Notes under the pieces: generated by a model
What the model saw: only the letters and a program-made list of their open reading frames with translations
Told to the model about the DNA's origin: nothing
Databases searched by the model: none
Shown: one piece after another, positions 7,282-14,867 of the stretch
Position numbering within the stretch: position 1 is the stretch's first letter
Layout of the letters: every line of letters starts with the position of its first letter
Position numbers and translations under genes: made by a program
DNA from: Cellulomonas denverensis
GTDB taxonomy: Bacteria > Actinomycetota > Actinomycetes > Actinomycetales > Cellulomonadaceae
NCBI RefSeq assembly: GCF_012396125.1
Contig: NZ_JAAXOX010000016.1
Coordinates: 1-53,001 of the forward strand
DNA: 53,001 nt
Direction of reading: 5' to 3'

Positions 7282-8190
7282 GTGCCAGACCTCGACGCAC
7301 TCAGCACCACCGAGGCGCAGAACCCGCGCACCCGCCGGCTCGACGCGATGTCCGTCGAGGAGCTGCTACGGGTGATGAACGCGGAGGACGCCCGGGTCCC
7401 GGACGCCGTCGCCCGGCAGATACCGCAGATCGCCGGAGCGGTCGAGCTGGTGGTGCAGGCCCTGCGCGCCGGCGGCCGGCTGATCTACCTCGGCGCCGGC
7501 ACCAGTGGACGGTTGGGGGTGCTGGACGCCGCGGAGTGCCCGCCGACCTTCGGCACCGATCCGGGCCAGGTGGTCGGGCTGCTCGCCGGTGGTCAGGACG
7601 CCATGTTCCGCGCCGCCGAGGGTGCCGAGGACCGGGCGCAGGACGGCGTCCGCGACCTGACCGAGCTCGGCCTGACCGACCGGGACGTGGTGGTCGGGAT
7701 CGCGGCCTCCGGTCGCACGCCGTACGTGATCGGCGGGCTGGACCACGCCCGGGCGGTGGGCGCGGCGACGGTGTCGATCGCCTGCAACCCCGGCGCCGAG
7801 GTCAGCCGGCACGCGCAGGTGGCGATCGAGCTCGACAACGGCCCGGAGGTGCTGACCGGCTCCACCCGGCTCAAGGCGGGCACCAGCCAGAAGCTGGTGC
7901 TCAACATGATCTCCACCGCGGCGATGGTCGGGCTGGGCAAGGTCTACGGCAACCTCATGGTCGACCTGCGCCCGACGAACGAGAAGCTGCTCGCCCGGGC
8001 GGTGCGGATCGTCCGGGAGGCCACCGACTGCGACGAGGACACTGCCCGCGCCGCCCTGGCCGCCGCCGACCACCACGCCAAGACCGCCATCGTCGCGATC
8101 CTGTGCGGCATCAGCGCCGATGCCGCCCGGGACCGGCTCGCGGCTGCCGACGGCTTCGTCCGCGGCGCCGTCGACACCACCCCGAACTGA
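7282..8190 (+). CDS. murQ: N-acetylmuramic acid 6-phosphate etherase MurQ
   Basis: MurQ cleaves the D-lactyl ether of MurNAc-6-P to give GlcNAc-6-P and D-lactate in the cytoplasm. The 302-residue length is typical. Signatures: STTEAQNPRTRRLD at the N-terminus, LIYLGAGTSGRLGVLDAAECPPTFG in the SIS fold, and the catalytic-lid segment GSTRLKAGTSQKLVLNM. GTG 7282 has AAGGGAG 7 nt upstream and begins where the family starts; an ATG at 7219 lies inside the putative operator and promoter. It is the first gene of the murQ-murP-mupG operon. Confidence 0.96.
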   Translation: MPDLDALSTTEAQNPRTRRLDAMSVEELLRVMNAEDARVPDAVARQIPQIAGAVELVVQALRAGGRLIYLGAGTSGRLGVLDAAECPPTFGTDPGQVVGLLAGGQDAMFRAAEGAEDRAQDGVRDLTELGLTDRDVVVGIAASGRTPYVIGGLDHARAVGAATVSIACNPGAEVSRHAQVAIELDNGPEVLTGSTRLKAGTSQKLVLNMISTAAMVGLGKVYGNLMVDLRPTNEKLLARAVRIVREATDCDEDTARAALAAADHHAKTAIVAILCGISADAARDRLAAADGFVRGAVDTTPN

Positions 8191-8226
8191 CCCATCCCAG
8201 CCCACCGACCCCTGCGAGGACGCACC

Positions 8227-9672
8227 GTGGACTACTCGAAGCTCAGCGCCGAGCTGCTGCCCCTGGCGGGCGGGTCCGGCAACATCTCCTCCTTCACCAA
8301 CTGCATGACCCGGCTCCGGCTCGACGTGGTCGACCAGTCCCGGGTGGACGCCGACGCGATCAAGGCCCTGCCCGGCGTGCTCGGCGTGGTCGAGGGTCCG
8401 CAGTTGCAGGTGATCGTCGGCCCCGGTCACGCCCAGCGGCTGCGGGACGCCTTCGCCGCGCAGAGCGAGCTCACCCCGGCGGCGGAGGTCGACGACCCGG
8501 ACACCGCGGACGCCGCTGCCGACCTGCACGCACTGGAGGCCGAGAACAAGGGACGGGTCAAGGCCCGGCAGCGCACCCGGGTGCACACGCTGTTCCGGCA
8601 CATCGGGAACATCTTCATCCCGATCATCCCGGGCTTCATCGCCTGCGGCCTGATCTTGGCGATCGCGAACGTCTGGAAGCTGATCAGCCCGGATGTGGTG
8701 AACAACGCCTGGTACCTGGCGTTCGCGGCGCTGGGCGGCATCGTGGTCGGCGCGCTCAACCTGGTGGTCGGGTACAACACCGCCAAGGAGTTCGGCGGCA
8801 CCCCGATCCTGGGCGTGATCGCCGGTGCGGTGCCCTACCTGCCGGCGCTGGGGGGCATCGTCGCCGCCGAGGGGGTCGAGGCGCAGCCCCTGACCATCCC
8901 GCTGTTCGGCGAGCTCAAGCCCGCACTCGGCGGCATCATCGGCGTGATCGCCACCGCCTGGGTGTTCACCGTGATCGAGAAGCAGGTGCGCAAGCGGGTG
9001 CCCGCGTCGCTGGACCTGTTCGTGGTGCCGGTGATCACGGTGCTGGTCGGCTCGGCCGCCTGCGTGTTCATCGTGATGCCGCTGTCCGCACTGCTGATGC
9101 AGGGGATCAACTGGCTGCTGATCGACTTCGCGCTGGAGCAGGGCGGGATCATCGGCGGCTACCTGCTGGCCTCGCTGTTCCTGCCGCTGGTCATGCTCGG
9201 CATCCACCAGGGCCTGACTCCGCTGCACGCCCAGCTGATCACCGACCACGGGTTCACCGAGCTGCTGCCGGTGCTGGCGATGGCCGGTGCCGGTGAGGTC
9301 GGGATGGCGATCGCGATCTACATCAAGACCAAGAGCCCGCGGCTGAAGGGCATCATCCGGGCCGCGCTGCCGATCGGTGTGCTGGGGGTCGGGGAGCCGC
9401 TGATCTACGGTGTGTCGCTGCCGCTGTTCTACCCGCTGATCACCGCCTGCCTCGGCGGTGGCTTCGGCGGCGCGTTCGTGGCCTGGGGGATGCAGGTGTC
9501 CGGCGGGTTCGGGGCCGGGGCGCTCGGGCTGTCCGGCGTGCTGATGACCGCGGTGATCTCCAACGGGCAGTGGCTCTGGTATGTCGGTGGCCTGCTGGTC
9601 TCCTACGTGATGGGCTTCCTGCTGACCTACTTCTTCGGGTTCAAGGAACACATGGTCGAGAGGCTGGGCTGA
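8227..9672 (+). CDS. murP: PTS transporter subunit EIIBC, MurNAc-type
   Basis: The protein has 481 residues. The EIIB domain at residues 1-90 carries the phosphorylated cysteine in SFTNCMTRLRL (around residue 28). A linker follows, then the EIIC membrane domain from about residue 130 (IGNIFIPIIPGFIACGLIL) with about ten helices and the substrate-site loop GVGEPLIYGVSLPL. No EIIA domain is fused, so phosphate must come from an EIIA encoded elsewhere. The glucose-superfamily architecture together with murQ and mupG neighbours indicates uptake and phosphorylation of MurNAc or GlcNAc-MurNAc. The GTG start at 8227 has GCGAGGA upstream. It overlaps mupG by TGATG. Confidence 0.92.
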   Translation: MDYSKLSAELLPLAGGSGNISSFTNCMTRLRLDVVDQSRVDADAIKALPGVLGVVEGPQLQVIVGPGHAQRLRDAFAAQSELTPAAEVDDPDTADAAADLHALEAENKGRVKARQRTRVHTLFRHIGNIFIPIIPGFIACGLILAIANVWKLISPDVVNNAWYLAFAALGGIVVGALNLVVGYNTAKEFGGTPILGVIAGAVPYLPALGGIVAAEGVEAQPLTIPLFGELKPALGGIIGVIATAWVFTVIEKQVRKRVPASLDLFVVPVITVLVGSAACVFIVMPLSALLMQGINWLLIDFALEQGGIIGGYLLASLFLPLVMLGIHQGLTPLHAQLITDHGFTELLPVLAMAGAGEVGMAIAIYIKTKSPRLKGIIRAALPIGVLGVGEPLIYGVSLPLFYPLITACLGGGFGGAFVAWGMQVSGGFGAGALGLSGVLMTAVISNGQWLWYVGGLLVSYVMGFLLTYFFGFKEHMVERLG

Positions 9673-10712
9673 TGCTGTTCTCGCTCTACCCGACCGACCC
9701 GGCCCCGGTGCGGTCGGCGGTGATCGACCAGGTGCTGCGCCGGGGTGGGGACGGGCCGGTGTTCACCTCCCTGCACCTGCCGGAGAGCGACGGCCTGGCC
9801 GAGTGGGGTGGGCTGTTGCACGACCTGCACCGCGAGCACGGCCTGCAGTTCTGCGGCGACATCTCCCCGCTCACCCTGGACCGGCTCGGCGGCGGGGACG
9901 CGGCGCTGGACCGGCTGCGGGACTGGGGACTGGCGGTGCTGCGGATCGACTTCGGCTTCGACCCGGCCGACATCCGCCGGATCGCCGAGCGCACCGGCTG
10001 CCGGATCGCGGTGAACGCCAGCACGGTGCAGGAGCCGGAGCTGGCCGCGTTGGCCGGGCTGCCGCTGGTCGGCTGGCACAACTACTACCCGCGCCCGGAG
10101 ACCGGCCTGGCGCTGGACCACTACCTGCGTCAGGACCGGCTGTTCCGGGACCGCGGGCTGCCGCTGTTCGTCTTCCTGCCCGGCGAGGTCACGTTCCGCC
10201 CGCCGATCGGGGAGGGGCTGCCGACCCTGGAGCACCAGCGGCACCGCACGGTCTGGCGCAACTACCTGGAACTGCGCCGGCTCAGCCCGGACAGCACGGT
10301 GGTCTGCGCGGAGGGCGTGGTCGCGGAGGACCACCTGGACTGGATCGAGCACCACCAGCGCACCGGTGAGGTGACCGTGCCGCTGACCGGGCTGGACCCG
10401 GCGGTGCGGGACCTGGTGGCGGGGCCGCGCCGACTGCGGATCGACGGCGCCCGGTCGTCCTTCCGCCTGGAGGGCACCCGGGGGGACGGGGTGCCGGCCC
10501 GGCGGCGGAACGGCGATCTGCGGCCGAGGGGGAGCCTGCAGATCGACCTGCCCGCCGCCGGGCGCTATCAGGGCGAAGTGCACCTGATGCGCGAGGACCT
10601 GCCGCTGCACCCCTGGCAGTCCTGGGTGGGCGCGATCGCCGGCCCCTACACCGGGATCGTCGACGAGCTCACCCCCGGCCAGGTGATCCGCCCGGTGCCC
10701 TTCGAGCCCTGA
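9672..10712 (+). CDS. mupG: DUF871 / MupG-like 6-phospho-N-acetylmuramidase
   Basis: This is a 346-residue DUF871-family protein: an N-terminal TIM barrel (FSLYPTDPAPVRS, GLQFCGDISPLTL, GLAVLRIDFGFDP, AVNASTVQEPELA, WHNYYPRPETGLAL) and a C-terminal beta domain (residues about 235-346). In Staphylococcus aureus MupG hydrolyses MurNAc-6P-GlcNAc delivered by MurP, and MurQ acts next. The Asp in RIDFGFDP and the HNYYPRPETG segment are family-conserved. It is the last gene of the operon, overlapping murP. The operon therefore encodes uptake, hydrolysis and ether cleavage of cell-wall disaccharides. Confidence 0.88.
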   Translation: MLFSLYPTDPAPVRSAVIDQVLRRGGDGPVFTSLHLPESDGLAEWGGLLHDLHREHGLQFCGDISPLTLDRLGGGDAALDRLRDWGLAVLRIDFGFDPADIRRIAERTGCRIAVNASTVQEPELAALAGLPLVGWHNYYPRPETGLALDHYLRQDRLFRDRGLPLFVFLPGEVTFRPPIGEGLPTLEHQRHRTVWRNYLELRRLSPDSTVVCAEGVVAEDHLDWIEHHQRTGEVTVPLTGLDPAVRDLVAGPRRLRIDGARSSFRLEGTRGDGVPARRRNGDLRPRGSLQIDLPAAGRYQGEVHLMREDLPLHPWQSWVGAIAGPYTGIVDELTPGQVIRPVPFEP

Positions 10713-10725
10713 CCCGGAGCCCGCC

Positions 10726-10790
10726 GCGTCGAGGGCGCAGTTGCCGGTGGCCGGGCCGCCCTGAGACCACCGCGAACTGCGCCCTCGGCG
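10726..10790. repeat. Large palindromic element A (REP-like; may also terminate mupG)
   Basis: CGAGGGCGCAGTTG followed by CCGGTGG at 10730-10750 pairs with CCACCGCGAACTGCGCCCTCG at 10767-10787, a stem of about 20 bp with one internal mismatch and a 16-nt loop. The edges are GCGT on the left and GCG on the right. The same edges (GCGTCGAG on the left, CTCGGCG on the right) flank a second, different palindrome at 39786-39850, which suggests one repeat family. Confidence 0.7.
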
Positions 10791-10844
10791 CCGGACACTC
10801 AGCGGCCGGGCACTCAGGGCGGCCGGGAGCGGGCGCGCGGGTCC

Positions 10845-10859
10845 TAGAGTCGTCCCATG
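10845..10859 (+). promoter_or_regulatory. -10 hexamer of leaderless Nudix gene
   Basis: TAGAGT (10845-10850) lies 6 nt before ATG 10857, with no ribosome-binding site between them. Confidence 0.5.
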
Positions 10860-11348
10860 CCTACCCCTCCGTTCGTGCTGTCCCTGCGGGAGAAGATCGG
10901 TCACGACCTGCTGTGGATGCCGGGGGTGAGCGCGGTGGTGTTCCGCCCCGCCGAGCTCAGCCCGACCGGCCGGGAACAGGTGCTGCTGGTCAAGCGCGCC
11001 GACAACGGCCAGTGGACGCCGACCACCGGCATCATCGACCCGGGCGAGGAGCCCGCGATCGCCGGTGCCCGGGAGGTGCTGGAGGAGACCGAGGTGGTCG
11101 CCGAGGCCGAGGCCCTGGTCTGGGTGCACACTCTGCCGCCGATGACCTACACCAACGGCGACCGGTCGCAGTACCTGGACCTGACATTCCGGTTCCGCTG
11201 GCTGTCCGGTGAACCGGGCCCCGGCGACGGGGAGAACTCCGAGGCCCGCTGGTTCCACCTGGACGAGCTGCCGGCGATGTCGGCGGAGATGGTCGCCCGG
11301 ATCGAGCACGCCCGTACCCCGGAGCGGGGCTGCCGGTTCACCGCATGA
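10857..11348 (+). CDS. Nudix hydrolase
   Basis: The protein has 163 residues. The Nudix box runs GIIDPGEEPAIAGAREVLEE then TEV, with the catalytic Glu residues of REVLEE intact; the usual Gly after EE-x is replaced by Glu. The preceding strand (VSAVVFRP ... VLLVKRADNGQWTPTTG) is typical of the fold. Nudix enzymes hydrolyse nucleoside diphosphates linked to another moiety; the substrate cannot be named here. The gene looks leaderless. Its stop overlaps the EamA start (ATGA), so the two are co-translated. Confidence 0.9.
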   Translation: MPTPPFVLSLREKIGHDLLWMPGVSAVVFRPAELSPTGREQVLLVKRADNGQWTPTTGIIDPGEEPAIAGAREVLEETEVVAEAEALVWVHTLPPMTYTNGDRSQYLDLTFRFRWLSGEPGPGDGENSEARWFHLDELPAMSAEMVARIEHARTPERGCRFTA

Positions 11349-12238
11349 CCGAGCGGGCCCGGGGGCTGGTCGTCGCCGGCTGCCTGACCGGGGCGACGCT
11401 GTTCTGGGCCGGCAACTACGTGGTCGGTGCGGCCGCGGTCCGGGAGCTCAGCCCGGTGTCACTGACCGCGCTGCGCTGGGCGATCGCGGCGCTGCCGCTG
11501 GTGGTGATCGCCCAGCTGGTGGAGCGGCCGGACTGGCGGGCGGCGCTGCGGACCTGGCGGCGGCAGCTGATGCTGGCCGTGGTCGGGATGATCGGCTACG
11601 CGCTGCTGGTGTACTCGGCGTTGCAGCACACCAGCAGCGTGAACGCCTCGCTGGTGAACGCGCTGAACCCGGCACTGATCGCGCTGCTGGCCGCCGCACT
11701 GGCCCGCTCGGCGCCGTCCCGCCAGGCGGTGGCCGGGATGCTGCTCGGCCTGGCCGGGGTGCTGGTGGTGCTGACCCGGGGCCGGATCGAGACGCTGCTG
11801 TCGCTGCACGTCAACCTGGGCGACCTGCTGATGCTGGGCGCGATCACGGTCTGGAGCATCTACACCGTGATCGGCCGGTCGAATGCGGGCAGCGTGCCAC
11901 CGATCACCGCCACCGCGATCCAGGCGGTGCTGTCCGCAGTGGTGATGGCCCCGTTCGCGCTCGCCGGCCAGGTGCACTGGCCCCGCACCGGGTCGGGCAC
12001 CATGGCGCTGCTGTTCATCGCGGTCTTCCCCTCGCTGGGGGCGTACCTGCTGTGGAACCTGGGCCTGCGCCGGCTTCCGGAGCGGGCAGCGGGCACCGCC
12101 GGGGTGTACATGAACCTGATCACCGTGTTCACCGTGGCGATCAACGCGGTGCTCGGCTACCGGATCGGTGCGGCGCAGCTGGTCGGCGGCGCGCTGGTGC
12201 TCGGTGGGGTGCTGCTGGTGCACCGGGCCCGCCGATAG
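11345..12238 (+). CDS. EamA/DMT-family membrane transporter
   Basis: The protein has 297 residues with ten hydrophobic segments, made of two EamA repeats of five helices each. The first begins CLTGATLFWAGNYVVG and contains LTALRWAIAALPLVV. The second begins GDLLMLGAITVWSIYTVIG and ends with GGALVLGGVLLVHRARR. The family exports amino acids and other small metabolites, but the substrate is unknown. It starts within the Nudix stop. Its TAG stop codon is the first half of a candidate -10 (TAGGGT) for the next gene. Confidence 0.9.
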   Translation: MTERARGLVVAGCLTGATLFWAGNYVVGAAAVRELSPVSLTALRWAIAALPLVVIAQLVERPDWRAALRTWRRQLMLAVVGMIGYALLVYSALQHTSSVNASLVNALNPALIALLAAALARSAPSRQAVAGMLLGLAGVLVVLTRGRIETLLSLHVNLGDLLMLGAITVWSIYTVIGRSNAGSVPPITATAIQAVLSAVVMAPFALAGQVHWPRTGSGTMALLFIAVFPSLGAYLLWNLGLRRLPERAAGTAGVYMNLITVFTVAINAVLGYRIGAAQLVGGALVLGGVLLVHRARR

Positions 12239-12251
12239 GGTCCGGAGCATG
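12236..12251 (+). promoter_or_regulatory. -10 hexamer overlapping the EamA stop codon, leaderless GNAT gene
   Basis: TAGGGT (12236-12241) begins with the TAG stop of the upstream gene and ends 7 nt before ATG 12249. The GGAG between them is 1 nt from the ATG, too close to act as a ribosome-binding site. Confidence 0.5.
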
Positions 12252-12848
12252 GAACTGCGCCGTTTCGCCCGCCCGGACCTGCCGGGGCTGTACCGGGTCT
12301 GCCTGCTCACCGGTCACGCCGGTCAGGACGCCACCGACCGGTACCGCGACCCGGATCTGCTCGGGCACCTGTACGCCGCCGCGTACCCCGCCGCCGACCC
12401 GGGGCTGAGCTGGGTGGTCCGGGACGAGCAGGGTGTGGCGGGCTACCTGGTCGCCACCGCCGACTCCACCGCCTTCGCCGCCTGGCAGGAGGAGCACTGG
12501 TGGCCGGAGCTGCGTGAGCGCTATCCGCTGCCGGGCACCGGGACCGAGGACGACCTGCGCGCGATCCGGACCATCCACGACGGTCAGACGCCGCGGGCCG
12601 AGGTGGTGGACCGTTACCCGGCGCACATGCACATCGACCTGCTGCCGCGCACCCAGGGCCAGGGGATGGGCCGCCGGCTGATCGAGACCGTCGCCGCCGA
12701 GCTGCGCAGCCGCGGGGTACCGGGGCTGCACCTGGGGGTGGCCGAGACCAACACCGCCGCGATCGCGTTCTACGACCGGGTCGGCTTCCGCACCTTCTCC
12801 CGCCACGACTGGGGCCGGGTGCTGGTGATGGACCTGGCCACCGCGTAG
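12249..12848 (+). CDS. GNAT-family N-acetyltransferase
   Basis: The protein has 199 residues. Acetyl-CoA binding is indicated by MHIDLLPRTQGQGMGRRLIE (the beta4-alpha3 R/Q-x-x-G-x-G/A loop as QGQGMG) and by the C-terminal GVAETNTAAIAFYDRVGFRTF. The N-terminal half (RRFARPDLPGLYRVCLLTG, and an EEHWWPELRERYP insertion) resembles the acetyltransferase-like domain linked to O-GlcNAcases in actinobacteria, but no hydrolase is fused. The acceptor substrate is unknown. Confidence 0.85.
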   Translation: MELRRFARPDLPGLYRVCLLTGHAGQDATDRYRDPDLLGHLYAAAYPAADPGLSWVVRDEQGVAGYLVATADSTAFAAWQEEHWWPELRERYPLPGTGTEDDLRAIRTIHDGQTPRAEVVDRYPAHMHIDLLPRTQGQGMGRRLIETVAAELRSRGVPGLHLGVAETNTAAIAFYDRVGFRTFSRHDWGRVLVMDLATA

Positions 12849-12880
12849 GTTGGCCGCGGGCGACCGGGGGAGGGACCGAC

Positions 12881-13513
12881 GTGAGTGACACCGGCTACGG
12901 GGACTTCGAATTCGAGCGGCGGTTCTTCGTGCGCGAGCTGCCCGCCGAGCTGCTGAGCGAGCCGGACCCGGTGCTGATCGTGCAGAGCTACTTCCTGGCC
13001 GCCGACGGCTATGCGCTGCGCCTGCGGGTGCAGGCCGACGCGCTGCGGCTACCGCTCGGGCCGGAGGTGGACCCGCTGGACGTGCTGGAGCAGGTCGGCG
13101 ACCGGTTCGACTTCTGCGCGGTCAGCCTCAAGGGCCCGATGAACGCCGGCACCCGGTACGAGGCCGAGCGGGAGATCGACGTCACGGTCGGGATCGAGAT
13201 GATCCGGCGCGGCGGCGAGCGCCTGGTGAAGAACCGCTACGCCACCTGGCTGGGCCAGGACGGCTGGGTGATCGACGTCTTCGGTGGCGCGAACGCCCCG
13301 CTGGTGATCGCCGAGTGCGAGCGGTCCGGCCCGGTGACCGATCTGCAGATCCCGTCGTTCTGCGTCACCGAGGTGACCGACGACCCGCGGTTCGCCAACG
13401 ACGGCCTGGCCGGCCGGCCCTACCGCGGCTGGGCGGACGACTTCGCGCGGGAGCTGGCCGCCACCGGCCCGCGGTTCCTCACCGGCTTCGGGCACAACGA
13501 CCTGCAGCGCTGA
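12881..13513 (+). CDS. CYTH-domain protein
   Basis: The protein has 210 residues. The CYTH signature ExExR appears as FEFERRFFV near the N-terminus. Charged beta-strands that line the triphosphate tunnel follow (ALRLRVQAD, AVSLKGPMN, RYEAEREIDV, LVKNRYATW, WVIDVFGG, LVIAECE). CYTH proteins bind or hydrolyse organic or inorganic triphosphates (adenylate cyclase class IV, thiamine triphosphatase, tripolyphosphatase). The GTG start has GGGGGAGGGA 6 nt upstream, and TAGGTT at the end of the GNAT gene (12846-12851) could be its -10. It is convergent with sdaA, with only 3 bp between. Confidence 0.85.
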   Translation: MSDTGYGDFEFERRFFVRELPAELLSEPDPVLIVQSYFLAADGYALRLRVQADALRLPLGPEVDPLDVLEQVGDRFDFCAVSLKGPMNAGTRYEAEREIDVTVGIEMIRRGGERLVKNRYATWLGQDGWVIDVFGGANAPLVIAECERSGPVTDLQIPSFCVTEVTDDPRFANDGLAGRPYRGWADDFARELAATGPRFLTGFGHNDLQR

Positions 13514-13516
13514 GCC

Positions 13517-14860
13517 TCAGCACTCGACGACGTTCACCGCCAGGCCGGCCTCGCTGGTCTCCTTGTACCGGGAGGACATGTCCGCCCCGGTCTGCCGCAT
13601 GGTCTCGATCACGGTGTCCAGGCTGACCACGTGCTGCCCGTCGCCGAGCAGGGCGATCCGGGCGGCGGTCAGCGCGGTCGCCGCGGCCACCGCATTGCGC
13701 TCGATGCACGGGATCTGCACCAGCCCACCGACCGGGTCGCAGGTCAGGCCCAGGTGGTGCTCCATCGCGATCTCGGCGGCGTTCTCCACCTGGCGGGGCG
13801 TGCCACCGAGCACCGCGGTGGTGCCGGCCGCGGCCATCGCGCAGGCCGACCCGACCTCGCCCTGGCAGCCGGCCTCGGCGCCGGAGATCGAGGCGTTCGC
13901 CTTGACGATCGAACCGATCGCGGCGGCGGTGAGCAGGAAGGTGTGCACGTCGTCCCGGCCGGCGCCGTGTTCGGCCACCAGGTAGTGCAGCACCGCGGGC
14001 AGCACCCCGGCCGCGCCGTTGGTGGGGGCGGTGACCACCCGGCCGCCGGCGGCGTTCTCCTCGTTGATCGCCATCGCCCACACCGCCAGCCGCTCCTCGG
14101 CGGCGACCCGCTCGCCCCGGGCGGCCCGCTCGTCCAGGGCGCGCTGGGCGGCGGCAGCCCGGCGGCGGACCCGCAGGCCACCGGGCAGCACCCCGTCGGC
14201 GCTCACCCCGGCGGCCACGCAGGCGCTCATCGCGGCCCAGATCGCGTCCAGCCCGCGGGCGGCCTCCGCCTCGCCGTGCAGCGCGACCTCGTCGGCCCAG
14301 GCGACGTCGGCGATCCGGCCCTCGCCGACCGCGGCCAGCAGTTCGGTGGCGGTGCGGTAGCTGGAGGGCACCGGGGTCGGCTCCGGCGGACGGGAGCCCG
14401 CGCGCAGGATGAAGCCGCCGCCGATCGACAGGTAGCAGCTGGCCCACAGCTCGTCCTCGCCGCGGGTGGCGGCCAGGGTGAGCGCGTTCGGGTGTCCGAG
14501 GTCGCGGGCGAAGGGCTCGAAGGCCACGTCCGCGGCGGTGACCGGGATGCCCTCGACGTCGATCGACCCCCCGGCGGACAGGTCCGCCCAGCGTCCGTGC
14601 ACCAGCGCGGGGTCGCAGGTCTCCGGGGTCATCCCGCGCAGCCCGGCCAGCACTGCATCCGGGGTGCCGTGCCCGATGCCGGTGGCGGCCAGCGACCCGT
14701 GCAGCCGGATGTGCAACCGGTCGACGTGCCCGAGCAGGTCGTGCTCGCGCAACTCGTCGACGAAGGCGCGGGCCGCGCGCATCGGGCCGACGGTGTGCGA
14801 ACTCGACGGGCCGATGCCGATGGAGAACAGTTCCAGCGCGGAGACGTAGACGCCGCTCAC
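13517..14860 (-). CDS. sdaA: L-serine ammonia-lyase (single-chain, iron-sulfur)
   Basis: The protein has 447 residues and contains both the beta domain ([21 protein letters not shown] at the N-terminus) and the alpha domain ([41 protein letters not shown]). The cluster cysteines in [15 protein letters not shown] and IPCIERN are intact, so a [4Fe-4S] enzyme converting L-serine to pyruvate and ammonia is expected. GTG 14860 has GGAG 5 nt upstream and lies 7 bp after the DUF3100 stop. It is the third gene of an operon with an M20 hydrolase and a DUF3100 membrane protein, which suggests the serine comes from an imported conjugate. Confidence 0.95.
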   Translation of the reverse strand: MSGVYVSALELFSIGIGPSSSHTVGPMRAARAFVDELREHDLLGHVDRLHIRLHGSLAATGIGHGTPDAVLAGLRGMTPETCDPALVHGRWADLSAGGSIDVEGIPVTAADVAFEPFARDLGHPNALTLAATRGEDELWASCYLSIGGGFILRAGSRPPEPTPVPSSYRTATELLAAVGEGRIADVAWADEVALHGEAEAARGLDAIWAAMSACVAAGVSADGVLPGGLRVRRRAAAAQRALDERAARGERVAAEERLAVWAMAINEENAAGGRVVTAPTNGAAGVLPAVLHYLVAEHGAGRDDVHTFLLTAAAIGSIVKANASISGAEAGCQGEVGSACAMAAAGTTAVLGGTPRQVENAAEIAMEHHLGLTCDPVGGLVQIPCIERNAVAAATALTAARIALLGDGQHVVSLDTVIETMRQTGADMSSRYKETSEAGLAVNVVEC

Positions 14861-14867
14861 GGTGCTC

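Noticed and set aside
7366..9651. Minus-strand 761-codon open frame opposite murQ and murP
   Set aside because: It is antisense shadow of two strongly conserved genes, rich in Gln/His/Asp from complementary codons.
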